Shown here: in pieces, positions 1-9,631 of the stretch
How the letters are laid out: each line of letters begins with the position of its first letter
How positions within the stretch are numbered: position 1 is the first letter of the stretch
NCBI GenBank assembly: GCA_001430745.1
Contig: KQ482076.1
Location: 427,549 to 443,823, forward strand
Source of the DNA: Auxenochlorella pyrenoidosa
Taxonomy: Eukaryota; Chlorophyta; Trebouxiophyceae; Chlorellales; Chlorellaceae
Direction of reading: 5' to 3'
Length of the DNA: 16,275 bases
The notes under the pieces: model-generated
The model's database searches: none
What the model saw: the letters and a program-made list of their open reading frames with translations, nothing else
Told to the model about the DNA's origin: nothing
Made by a program: the position numbers and the translations under genes

Positions 1-3000
1 CGGCTCTCACATTGCAGCGCTGGCACAGTGGGAGTGGGTCGGCCAAGCAGGGCGGCCAGCGCTCGCGCCACATTCAGCCGCCCGCCAGAGGACACCTTGC
101 CCCGGAGGGCTGGAAACTTGTCGACGTTGTTGATGAGGGCCCTCCTGCGGTGTGGCGCGAGGTAAGGCATGGCTGTGGATGCGTGGAAACCGCCGAGGAT
201 ACAGCGAGGCTGGGCTGGCCACTGCCAGCGCAAATGAGGTGCCCCCCCCCCCCCCCGCCGCCCATCCTGCCCGCCCTCCCGGCTCACTTGACCTCTGCAA
301 CCGTCGCGCAGGGTTTTGCAGCGAACAGCAGCGCTGCCGCACCCGCCGCGATTGGGCAGGACTTGCTTGTGCCCGTCCTTGCGCTGTACGCATCGACAGC
401 ATCGGCGGCGGTGCTGAGGATGCTCACTCCTGGTGCCACCAGGTGCACGAAGCTGCCATAGTTGCTGAAAGGTGCAAGACGGTCCAGGGCGTCGCTGGCG
501 CCCACTGCAGGGAGAGGTGCAGCCGCGGGGCAGATTGGGCTCTGACGGGTGCAGGCTAAGCAAGCACCTGGCAAGGAGTTTTCGCCAGAATGCTCAGAAG
601 GAGGCAGAGCAGCAACGATACATGTATCGTGTCGCTGTACAACCCGTGCCCAGCAGCTGGTGGCCCTGCGGCTGCAGCTGCAGCGGTGGTCAGCAGGGAC
701 CGACTCCCTGCTTCCGACGCCTTGCCTGCCAGTATGTTTGGCAGATGGTAGGCAGCTGGGAAGAACTCCTGCTCCAGCCCATCTGCAGGGTGCAGCAAAG
801 TGCGGATTTGCAAACAGCATGGCAGCAGTTCCTTGCTCGCAGCAGCAGTGGTGTGCCGGCAGGCATCGGGCAGCTCACTGTTGCCGCTGCCCGCCACAAC
901 TAGCGCGCCAGCAGCGCCCAGGGCCTGGATCGCCCGCTTCTCCAGTATACTCTGGCCCTCGGCGCCAAACGAAGCAGACACAACATGCACGCCAGCCTGC
1001 AGCGGGTGGCACAGCAGGCACTTTCAGTGGACAAGCGGCCAGGCATGGCACAACTCGCAAAAAGGAGCCTCTTGTCTTCCGTCTTGCGTCCAGCTAGCTG
1101 TTGAAAGCAGGCTTGCCGGCCGTCAAGCGTGCAGGGAAACGCGCCTGCATGCACAGGCTGTAGCAGTCCAGCAGCGCGCCAGTCCAGAAGGTCTCTGAGC
1201 TGGAGGCCTTGCAGATGTGGAGCGACGCCTGAGCACAGTGGAGAGGGCGCGGCACGGGCCTGATAGCTTGTAAGATGCATACAAACTGCATCTGCGTTTG
1301 TCTGTCAGGGGGTTGCGGGCTCCACGTAACACATGAGGCAAGGGCGTCATGGGCAGCACTGGAAATTTCTGGGCGGCATGCCCCTCTCACATTCCAGGCA
1401 ACGCCTGTGACTCCCAAGCCGTTGTTGCCTGTGGCAGCAATTACTCCTGTGCATGAGGTGCCATGCCCATCCGTGTCTGCATGGGGGGCAGGGGGCACAT
1501 GTTAGACTGGCCACCTGCAAAGAGAGCGCTGCCTGCACAGCATGCTGACCACATCACGCACAGCGTGGCACTTGCCTGTGACATTGCGGTATGCGGCGGT
1601 GCCACGTGTGGGCTGTGGCCCCCACTCCCCAGGGTCCCTGCAGGCGAGGCAGCACACCGACTCTTTAAAACGGTCCTCACACCCCTCCCCCCGGATTGCA
1701 GGCCAGCAGCAGAGATGCCTCCCGCATGCTCAGGAGGGCTGCCAGCGTAAGGCAGTTGAACATGCAGCATCAACATGTTTGTATGCATGTATAAGCATGC
1801 ATGCCATGCGCGGCTGCAGAGAGATGCCTGAAGGGGACCTTGCGAGCAGTGCCCCCCCACTGGCACAGCACGACCAGCATTCATGGCCCCCTTCCACACC
1901 TGTTCCACACTTGCACAATGTTGGCGCGCAGGTCTTGGTGGAAAACATTGGCGCCGTTGTCTATCACGCAGACCTTGACCTGCAGGGGTTGTTGGCAGGA
2001 GCCAGGGTTGCTGCCCCTCGACAGAGAGAGCCTCATCGTCAAGGATCCTGCGGCTGCAGGGCACAGCATGAGCTCGGGCCACCCACTCAGGCTAGCGGCT
2101 GGCTGAGGGTCAGCTGGCTGCTGTCGCGAGTTCAGCGTGCCCCCTGACCGCCCCCGCAAGGGCAGGGTGTACACTGTTGCCCGCACGTGCGCACGCTGCG
2201 GCTTGCCTGCTTGTGCCCCGTCGTGATCTCCCACGCTGCTGGCGCGGCGACCTGGTGCAGGTGCCACTGCCCGCTGTGAGTATGGAACATTGCGTCATTT
2301 GGCTCTGCCAGCGCAAAGCGGATCAGTTCAGGCTCTGCCACCTCCACGGCTGCACCGTTGGGGAGGCAGGCAGCCGGTAGGTTTGGGGGCGTGGCCGTTC
2401 TGGGACTGGATACGCCTGAGCGCTACCCATCGGCAAGATGCCGCCTGGCTGGCAGTGGCCCCACTGGCCACCAGCGCTTCTACTGCGCAGCACGCAAGCT
2501 TCAGAGGCGGAAACTCAACTCAAGCGCACCTGGATGCCTGCTGAGCTGGGCGACCTTCTGCTGCAGGCTGCTGCCGTCAGTTATTGCAAACACTCCGATG
2601 CGGCCAGGTAACGTCATCGCTGGCGCAGCAGCTGCACCAGACACAGCCCCGCTGCTGCCGCCGGTCTGAGCTGACACACTACCCACCCAACGCTGTAGTG
2701 ACAGCCCGGGAAACTGGGCAGGTGTTGGTCCTGCGACCGCGGATGCCACTGGCTGGGCTGGCTGCGCGCGGAGCTGCACCAGCAAGCGCCCAGTGGTGGC
2801 AGGGCGCGCTGTCGCAAGCAGTGGCGCCGCCACCAGCAGGAAGCACGCTGCACTTGAGGGAGGCAATATTGGGCAATGTTGTGTTTGGCAGGGTCTGTGT
2901 CGCAAGTTCCGTTGTGGATAGACAGACTTCAAGCCCAAACAAGCAAGCAAGCAGGAGTGAGGCAAAGATGCAATCATGGTCCACAGCACTCAGGGCTGAC

Positions 3001-3080
3001 ACAAGCAGGCAGGTGCATCCTTCGGCCACGGCGTGCTGGCCGAGTCTGTGCACGCCGCACTCACCAAAAAACTGCAGCAT
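1..3080 (-). CDS. Secreted subtilisin-like serine protease (peptidase S8), 3' partial
   Basis: Exons in transcript order are 3080-3065, 2847-2530, 2349-2207, 1979-1900, 1637-1576, 1476-1391, 1228-1145, 996-879, 782-726, 504-288 and 144-1; reading phase agrees at every junction, giving 441 visible residues. Residues 1-19 (MLQFFACFLLVAAPLLATA) form a signal peptide created by splicing a 16-base first exon. Residues about 22-118 resemble an I9-type propeptide, with GRLLVQLR at the start and HPAVEVAEPEL at the end. The catalytic triad is visible: Asp166 in VCVIDNG, His211 in DTDGHGTSCTG, Ser368 in GTSKSCPIAAG. The oxyanion Asn302 lies in GSGNNG. LINNVDKFPALRGKVSSGG then GRLNVARAL is the usual end of an S8 domain. 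The protein should be exported and self-activated by propeptide removal. Introns 725-505, 1144-997, 1575-1477 and 2206-1980 start with GC. Oddities are Lys after the catalytic Ser and Ile where many relatives have His. Any C-terminal extension lies outside the window. An unspliced start at 2977 is open but gives a poorer N-terminus. Confidence 0.93.
242..256. repeat. 15-base C homopolymer (G run in the protease transcript)
   Basis: A run of 15 C on the plus strand lies inside the last visible intron (145-287) of the protease gene, so it is a G run in the pre-mRNA. Its length is prone to sequencing and replication slippage. Confidence 0.9.
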
Positions 3081-4378
3081 AAAAATTTACTGCTTCAGCT
3101 GCACAGGATTATTGTTGCTCAATGAGCTCGTAAAACTTTAAAATCCTTCCTCTGCAGTGCATCAGTCGCTACGCGTGCAGGGTGGTGAGCCGCCGAGTCA
3201 AGGCGGCATCGGCGGCAACTGGAGTGCCTGCTGGGCGGGATACCGCACATGCGCACGCTCTCGCCCGTTCGGAAACGGCTTTGAGACCTTCTTTAGCTCA
3301 CCAGAGCTGCCTGGAGCCGCACGGGGGCAAGACTGCCTAGTCAGACGAGCCGCACGGGCAACTGGAGTGACAACCGTAGGCGCAAAGCGATCTGTTGAGT
3401 GATTGATGATTGTTAGCAGCGAAAGCGAAAGGAATAACAGCTCAATGTGCCCATATGCAGCGCCAAGGCTGTCGTTACCAACAGGCTGCGTGCCCCAGCA
3501 TCCCGATTCATGCCTCTGCGCGTTTGTAGTGAGCAACCGGCAGTTTGAGTGTGAGAAAAGGAAGGGCACGATCGCCCAGGCTGGCGCCAAGCGAAGGGAT
3601 GTTGCTTACTGCCGGCACGGCAGCCGGCGCACGGCACTGCACGGGAGAAAGCTCATGGGTGTTGCCATCAAGGTGGCACATGCAAGTCCACTGCATCGCT
3701 TGTACTGTTGCCTAGAACTGCGGTCAAGCTTCATGAATGCCTCAATTGAACAAAGTCAGCGACCGCTAGGGGTTCACCTGCTGTGCAGTGCTTGGCATTG
3801 CCATACACAGGAGTGGCCACCATGGATGCCTATGAACATGACCATGTCTTGCTAGTCAAAAGATAAGCCACCTGCTTTTGTCAGTGCGCCATGAGCAAGA
3901 GACCAAGCGCCGGGAAGCAGGCGGGACTCAGCTGCAGGACGGGCCAGGAAGATGTGACATAGTTTTGCCCCTCCCTTCAATAATTTTCTTCTGAGAAGCA
4001 CATGCTATATCAAACAGCTGAATTACTTGCCACAGTGTAAACCATCTGCACAACAGCTCTGCCGGTGCTGCCGCCGCCGCCTCCTGGCCACCTATGCCAG
4101 GGCTGGCGCGGCGCGCTCTTGAAGGCGCAATTGGCGCCGATCAACAGGCCGAAAGCCCAATCGTTCACCAAAGCGCCACAGGCAAGCCCTGCTTGCCACG
4201 AAGGCAGATGGGCCCAGCAGGGAGGAGATGCATGCATCGCATGCATGCTCCCTTCGGTCTCTACAAGCTCCCTGATTACCGATCAGGCCATCCGCTTGGC
4301 TGCCAGCGCTGCGCAGGAGCATACCCACCCTCCCAAGCCAGCTTACAGGCGCATTCCCCCTTCCGCGGCTGCGACAGG
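3081..4378. other. Divergent intergenic region between protease and EPSP synthase genes
   Basis: No convincing gene is seen. The stretch is less GC-rich than its flanks, as expected for 5' regions and UTRs. A TATA-like TTTTAAAG on the minus strand (3143-3136) lies about 56 bases before the protease ATG. A CTATATC motif at 4004-4010 lies about 370 bases before the EPSP synthase ATG. Both are weak, unproven candidates. Short direct repeats occur around 3212-3370: GCAACTGGAGTG and GAGCCGCACGGG each appear twice. An open frame at 3406-3855 could encode about 149 residues but has no recognisable domain and no GC-biased codon use, so it is not called. Confidence 0.5.
4227..4248. promoter_or_regulatory. 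Two adjacent ATGCAT palindromes (RY-like) upstream of EPSP synthase
   Basis: GATGCATGCATC (4227-4238) and GCATGCATGC (4239-4248) are perfect palindromes placed back to back, about 130-150 bases before the EPSP synthase ATG. The CATGCA core resembles the plant RY element bound by B3-domain factors. They could equally lie in the 5' UTR. The palindromes are directly visible; a regulatory role is a guess. Confidence 0.3.
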
Positions 4379-7300
4379 ATGGTGACGGTGGCACAGACCC
4401 AGCAAATGCTGCGGGCGGTGACCGTGGCAGCGGCCGCCCAGCAGCCACGCTGCAGCGGCGCCCCCATGCGGCCAGCGGTCGCCCTGCGGCCCGCACAGGC
4501 TGCCCTGGCGGCGCGGCTAGCTGCTGCTGCGGCCCAGCGGCGAGGCAGCAGCAGCAGCGCGCGGCGCTCGCTGGCGCCGCGGGCAGTGGCGGCGGCAGAG
4601 AAGGTCGAGGAGCTGACCATCGAGCCTGTGCGCGTGATCGAGGGCCACGTCAAGCTGCCCGGCTCCAAGTCGCTGTCCAACCGCATCCTGCTGCTGGCGG
4701 CGCTGGCAGAGGGCACCACCACTGTGGAGAACATCCTGGTGAGGGGCGCCCTGCTGGGTTCGGGGCGGACGCAGGCGGGCCCCGGCATCGGGCGCCAGAC
4801 ACCGGGCAAATGCAGGGGACCACCCAGCAGCCTGCCTCCTCCCATGTGGACCAGGAGCACTGTTATTTTGGGTGTGCAATTTCAAGGACGGCTGCTGCTG
4901 GAGCGTGCTCACCGCCGCAGGGCCCCCGCCCGGCCGCTGCAGCCGGTGCACAGCCGGGGCAAGCGCGATGTCGCCATGCCCCTCCCCCCCGCCCCCCCTT
5001 TTGTCCTCAGGACTCTGAGGACATCCGCTACATGGTTGGCGCCCTCAAGGCGCTGGGCATCCAGCTGGAGGAGGACTGGGCCAACGACCGCCTGATTGTG
5101 CAGGGCTGCGGCGGCCGCTTCCCGGGTGAGGCCAAGTGCCGCCTCCCCCCCCAAAGGGGCTGCAGGGGTTTGCGGTGCTTGCCCCATGCATGCCCGCCCG
5201 TTCGCGCCCCTAGCAATGGCATCGTGGAGCTCCCATCCAGAGGGCAGGGCGCCTTGTAAGGCGGTGCGGCGGCAGCAGAAAGGCCCGCTGCGGCACCTGC
5301 CCTCGGCGCCTCGCTGCTGCGGTGCCGGCACGCGACCCACCCCGCCGCCCCCCCCCTGCCGGCCCCCCCTGCCGCAGTGGAGGGCGCCGAGCTGTTCCTG
5401 GGCAACGCCGGCACGGCGATGCGCCCGCTGACCGCGGCGGTGGCGGCGGCGGGGCGCGGCCGCTTTGTGCTCGACGGCGTGGCGCGCATGCGGGAGCGGC
5501 CGATCCAGGACCTGGTGGACGGGCTGGTGCAGGTGGGGTGGACGGGCTGGTGCAGGTGTGTGTGTGTGTGTGTGTGCGTGTGTGGGGTGTGCGTGTGGTG
5601 GGGGGGGTGGGGGGTGGGGAGGGGCGGGCGGGCAGGCAGGCAGGCAGGCAGGCAGGCAGGCATGTGCCCAGGCCGGGGGGCTGGCCGGCAGTTCGATAGT
5701 GCCCACGGCTTCTGCACTCCCGTCCCGGCGGCGCTGCCTCCTGACGCGTGGCCCCTGCCCCCTTGTTGCCGGGTCGCAGCTGGGCGTCAAGGCGAGCTGC
5801 ACGCTGGGCACCGGCTGCCCGCCCGTGGAGATCATTGCTGAGGGCCTGCCCTCTGGCAAGGTGAGCGGCAGCAGGGGCGCGCCGCGTGGCAGCGCCGCGG
5901 CAGTGGTGGGTGCCAGGCCGACGGGCTTGCCCAGGGCGCAGTCTTGAGGGACAGGGCGCGGCGGCGGTGCAGGCAGGGGAGCAAGCTGCCAGGTAGCCTG
6001 CTCACCTGCCGGCGACCCCTCCTGGCGCCCCCCTCCATGCCTGCAGGTCGGCCTGAGCGGCTCTGTCAGCAGCCAGTACCTGACAGCCCTGCTCATGGCG
6101 GCGCCGCTGGCCACCGGCACGGGTGAGGCGCTTTCTGCCCTCAGCTCCTGTTCCTGCCGCGCCCTGCGCTAGCTGCGCTCAAAAGCGCCCTGCTGCGCCC
6201 AGCACCCTGCGGCCTGCACGAGGCATGCTGCATCCCGCGCCCTGCACCCTGCATCTTGCACGCCGTCTGTGCTGGCTAATGATTCGAAACCTGACTGAGC
6301 ATACCATGATGGTTAAGATTAATAACATGAAGCCAAGCACGCGAGCGGCTGCCCACGGCCCTCCCCCCCTGCTCCTGCTGCTTCATGCACCGCGGCGTGT
6401 ACCCAACCATGCCCCGTCTGTGCGCGAACCCCACTTCTCGCCTGCCCTGCACTGCCATGCTTACCTGCCCAATCACCTCACCCCAACCCATGAGTACACG
6501 CAGAGGGCATTGAGATCAAGATCACCGACGAGCTGGTGTCGCAGCCGTACGTCGACATGACCGTGAAGCTCATGGAGCGCTTTGGCGTCAAGGTGCGCCC
6601 CCTGCCGCGGACCCCCGTTGCGCTTCCTCGACGCGGCTGTTCTGGCGTGGGTTGGGTGGCGCGCGTGCCTTGCTCGTCTCCCCCCTGACACACCCACCCA
6701 CCCACACACGCACACACACACACACCGCCCCCACCCACCCCACCCCCGCGACAGGTCAACAAGCTGGACGGCCTGCAGCACATGCACATCCCGGCCGGCC
6801 AGACCTACAAGTCCCCCGGCATGGCCTACGTGGAGGGTGACGCCTCGTCGGGTGAGGGAGGCACACAGCGTGCAGCGCGCTGCACAGCCAGGGCGGGCGG
6901 CCGATCAGAGGGGCGTCGGGGGGCCGTATGCAAGGCTGGGCGTTGGAGAGGGGCACCGCAGGGACAAGGCGCCAACACTTGAAACACTTGTGTGGAACCG
7001 CGCACCCCAACAACCACCCATTCCTCCCTCCCGCAGCCTCCTACTTCCTGGCTGGCGCCACCATGACCGGCGGCACCATCACTGTGGAGGGCTGCGGCTC
7101 CGACTCCCTGCAGGTGGGAGGTGCCGCAGGCCGCACCCTGAAACGGGAGCCACCTCGGGGTGTTTGGGGGGCAGTTAACGCGCTGGCCGGCGCCTCGGGA
7201 GGCTGCTCGGGCCCCGGCTTCCGAGCTCGGGTGGTGGCATGCCCGCCGCAACCACCCCGAACGGCGCCGTGCTGTGTCGGCAGGGGCCGGCCCGGCTCGG

Positions 7301-8867
7301 GCAACGACACTGCCCGGCATCGGCACTGCTCGGCGGCTGCTCACCAGGCTGCCGCTTCATCCCTGCTCGCCCCCACCCCCACCCCTCCACCCCCACCCTT
7401 CCCACGCACAGGGCGACGTGCGCTTTGCCGAGGTGATGGGCCTGATGGGCGCCAAGGTGGAGTGGGCGCCCTACTCCATCACCATCACCGGTGGGCGGCT
7501 GCTGGATGGGCATGGGGGTGGTGAAGCTTGGGGCGGGAAAGTGCGACACCCCACCCTCACCTTCACCCCACACACCCCACATACCTCACCCTACCCCAGC
7601 TCCCAGCCATCCTTACCCACACAGCGGCTGCCCCACCCCCTCCTTTCCCTGCCCGCAGGCCCCCCCCGCGGCCAGCTCAAGGCCATCGACCACAACTGCA
7701 ACGACATCCCCGACGCCGCCATGACCGCGGCGGTGGCGGCGCTACTGGCCGACGGCCAGACGGCGATCCGGGACGTGTACAACTGGCGCGTCAAGGAGAC
7801 GGAGCGCATGAAGGTGGGCGGGGGGAATTGAGAGGCGGGTTTGCGGTGCGTGCATTCTGGCTGGCCAGATCCACGCCCCCAGCGCCCGTGCCTGTTTGGC
7901 CGGTCCTCTCACTGAGCGCGCCGCGTGCACTCCCGCGCCCCCCGCGGCGGCTGCGCAGGCCATTGTGACCGAGCTCACCAAGCTGGGCGCGACTGTGGAG
8001 GAGGGCCACGACTATTGCGTCATCACCCCGCCCAAGGAGGTGCGCCGGCCCCTGGCCCATGCGTGTCCGCTCCATCCCATACGTGTTTGCTCCCGTCTGA
8101 CGTGCCAGCCAGTGTGCCGCCGGCTGCCCTGCCCTCAGGCATGCCGCACAGTGCCGGTGCAGAGGGGGGCCGCCGTGCGCGGCGCCACCCCTGCCGAGCG
8201 CGTGCAGCCCGCCGCGCCCAGCGCCCCTGCCATTCCTGCTTCCTTCGACCTCCACCCCTTGGGGTTCTGCTGGCAACGCAACGTTCTGCACCCGTGCAAG
8301 CCTCCGCCCACCCAGCCCGCGCCGAGGGCCACTCCGCCCTGCAGCATGCGCCCACCGCCGTCCGGCCCTCCCCGCTCCGCCCCGCCCCGCCCCGTCCCGC
8401 CCCACCGCCGTCCGGCCCTCCCCGCCCCGCCCCGCCCCACTTGCAGGTCAAGGCGGGCGTGAAGATTGAGACGTACGACGACCACCGCATGGCCATGGCC
8501 TTCTCGCTGGTGGCCGCCTGCGGCGTGCCCGTCACCATCCTGGACCCCGGCTGCACCCGCAAGACCTTCCCCACCTACTTCAAGGTGCGGCGGGGCCCAT
8601 TCAGAGGTTTATTTTCTTCTTTTTGTTTTTTCACAAGAGGGGGTGGGGTTGGGGATGGGGGGCTGCGGTCTTCCCCCTCCTCCTGGAAGGGGCGTCTCGG
8701 TTGTCATCGGCAGCCAGCACAGAGGGGCTAGGCAGGGGGAGGGGGCAGGTGCATTGTGCATGGATGCCTCAGAGGCCCTTCGAATGCGCTGCACTGGCTG
8801 CTCATGCTTGCTGCTGCTGCGCCTGCCACCCGCCCTGCAGGTGTTTGAGACTGTCGCCAAGCACTGA
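4379..8867 (+). CDS. EPSPS: EPSP synthase (3-phosphoshikimate 1-carboxyvinyltransferase), plastid precursor
   Basis: Catalyses shikimate-3-phosphate + phosphoenolpyruvate to EPSP + phosphate, the sixth step of the shikimate pathway, in the plastid stroma. Exons: 4379-4738, 5011-5125, 5378-5532, 5780-5860, 6047-6122, 6504-6592, 6755-6851, 7037-7113, 7412-7490, 7659-7813, 7959-8039, 8447-8584, 8841-8867. All phases agree and all twelve introns are GT-AG, giving 509 residues, close to plant precursors. Residues 1 to about 72 are Ala/Arg/Ser-rich with almost no acidic residues, a chloroplast transit peptide. Active-site motifs: [10 protein letters not shown] (Lys97), [12 protein letters not shown] (167-175 region), [12 protein letters not shown] (242-252), [25 protein letters not shown] (Asp395), RVKETERM (Glu423), [12 protein letters not shown] (464-475), [10 protein letters not shown]. 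Thr171 and Pro175 are intact, as in glyphosate-sensitive class I enzymes. The ATG has A at -3 and G at +4. The frame stays open upstream to 4094, but that stretch does not look like targeting sequence. It is monofunctional, not a fungal AROM fusion. Confidence 0.98.
5514..5558 (+). repeat. Tandem duplication of the exon 3 splice-donor region in EPSPS
   Basis: A 22-base segment at 5514-5535, holding the last bases of exon 3 and the donor CAG|GTG, is repeated exactly at 5537-5558, offset by 23 bases. The first copy gives the frame-preserving donor (GT at 5533). The second offers another CAG|GT at 5556, which would add 23 bases and shift the frame. Confidence 0.9.
5556..5662 (+). repeat. Low-complexity cluster in EPSPS intron 3: (GT)n, G-rich tract, (GGCA)8
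   Basis: Three simple repeats follow one another inside intron 3. A (GT)10 run occupies 5556-5576. A G-rich tract at 5597-5632 contains several runs of three or more G and could form a G-quadruplex. Eight GGCA units span 5631-5662. All are non-coding. Confidence 0.92.
6691..6726 (+). repeat. (CCCA)n/(CA)n microsatellite in EPSPS intron 6
   Basis: CCCA units are followed by CA units, with an uninterrupted (CA)7 at 6711-6724, ending about 30 bases before the intron 6 acceptor at 6754. The repeat can act as the pyrimidine-rich region of the acceptor. It is complementary to the GT repeat of intron 3. Confidence 0.9.
8351..8440 (+). repeat. 50-base tandem duplication in EPSPS intron 11
   Basis: The segment beginning CCCACCGCCGTCCGGCCCTC at 8351 recurs at 8401. 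The second copy covers 40 bases of the 50-base unit with one mismatch (T to C). It is C-rich and sits directly before the intron 11 acceptor (CAG ending at 8446), so it lengthens the polypyrimidine tract. Confidence 0.9.
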
Positions 8868-9631
8868 GCAGCCACTGCCAGCGCAGCTTGCATCACTGCC
8901 ACAACTAGCACCGGCGGCAGCGGCATGGCACTCCCATCTGCCCGACGCCACGGCTCTGTCCGCCCCTTTTGCTATGCTATACATAGGTTGTCTCTCCCCT
9001 CATCTTTAGTTTCTCGTCTGCTCCTTTGTGCCGCGCTCGCCCTGCCTCTTTCATTACCCGACACATGGTCCCCCCTCCCGCTGCCTGCGCTCTACAGCAC
9101 TGGCTTGCCCGCACTGATGTGAGCTCTCCAGCATGTTCACAAGGCTATAATTGCATCAGAGCAAGCAGGAAGATGGACAGGAGAAGAGGGGCTGAAGCGC
9201 GAGAGAAGAAGAGTGGCAGGGGACACAGACGCAGCACAGCCACAGCATTCAGCTGCATGAGGGAAGGACAGGACTGCCCTGCTGCTGCTTCTTCAACTGC
9301 ATTCCCTCAGCCTTGGATGCTCGGCAAGCGCATCCTTGCAGTGCAGGAGCAGCTCACGGAGCCTCAGGTGGCCACCCCGCCCACCACCACTCGCTGTCAC
9401 CTCTCGCATCCGCACCCCACCCCAGGCACGCGCTGCTGGGCTTCCAGGCGTCCGTTGGAAGGCAGAGGAGCTGTCGAGCATGCCATTTGAGCATTCCAGC
9501 ATGTGACACGCTGGTGTCGAGCAGCTGACGGCCAGGGACTGTCGTGGGGCCGCTCATGCTCTTCATGCCTTTACCATTTTCTGTCTGCTGCAGAAGGAAC
9601 AAGAAGCAGGCCATCCAAGCAGGCAAAGGCT
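8868..9631. other. EPSPS 3' flank and upstream region of the tentative small gene
   Basis: No gene is supported here. The first few hundred bases are probably the EPSPS 3' UTR. I see no TGTAA polyadenylation signal of the type common in chlorophycean algae. A purine-rich stretch lies at about 9158-9220. CTGCTGCAG at 9585-9593 could be an acceptor for a 5' UTR intron of the downstream candidate gene. Confidence 0.4.

Noticed and set aside
2530..2977. Protease start at the in-frame ATG at 2977 without a first intron
   Set aside because: It gives a long, weakly hydrophobic lead before a buried hydrophobic stretch. The 16-base exon with a GTGAGT donor gives a proper signal peptide in phase. It is kept only as an alternative.
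3406..3855. 149-residue open frame in the intergenic region, plus strand
   Set aside because: No motif, Cys/His/Ser-scattered composition, no GC-biased third positions unlike the real exons here, and no supporting splice context.
5631..5662. Regular GGCA repeats considered as a CRISPR-like array
   Set aside because: Units are 4 bases with no spacers. It is a simple microsatellite inside an intron of a eukaryotic gene.
4909..6120. 403-codon open frame on the minus strand
   Set aside because: It is the antisense shadow of EPSPS exons 2-5 and GC-rich introns. The product is Pro/His/Arg low complexity from the GT and GGCA repeats.
6274..6300. GATTCGAAACC resembling a tRNA T-loop/B box
   Set aside because: No flanking stem pairs, no anticodon arm, and the only A-box-like sequence directly abuts it, so no cloverleaf can form.
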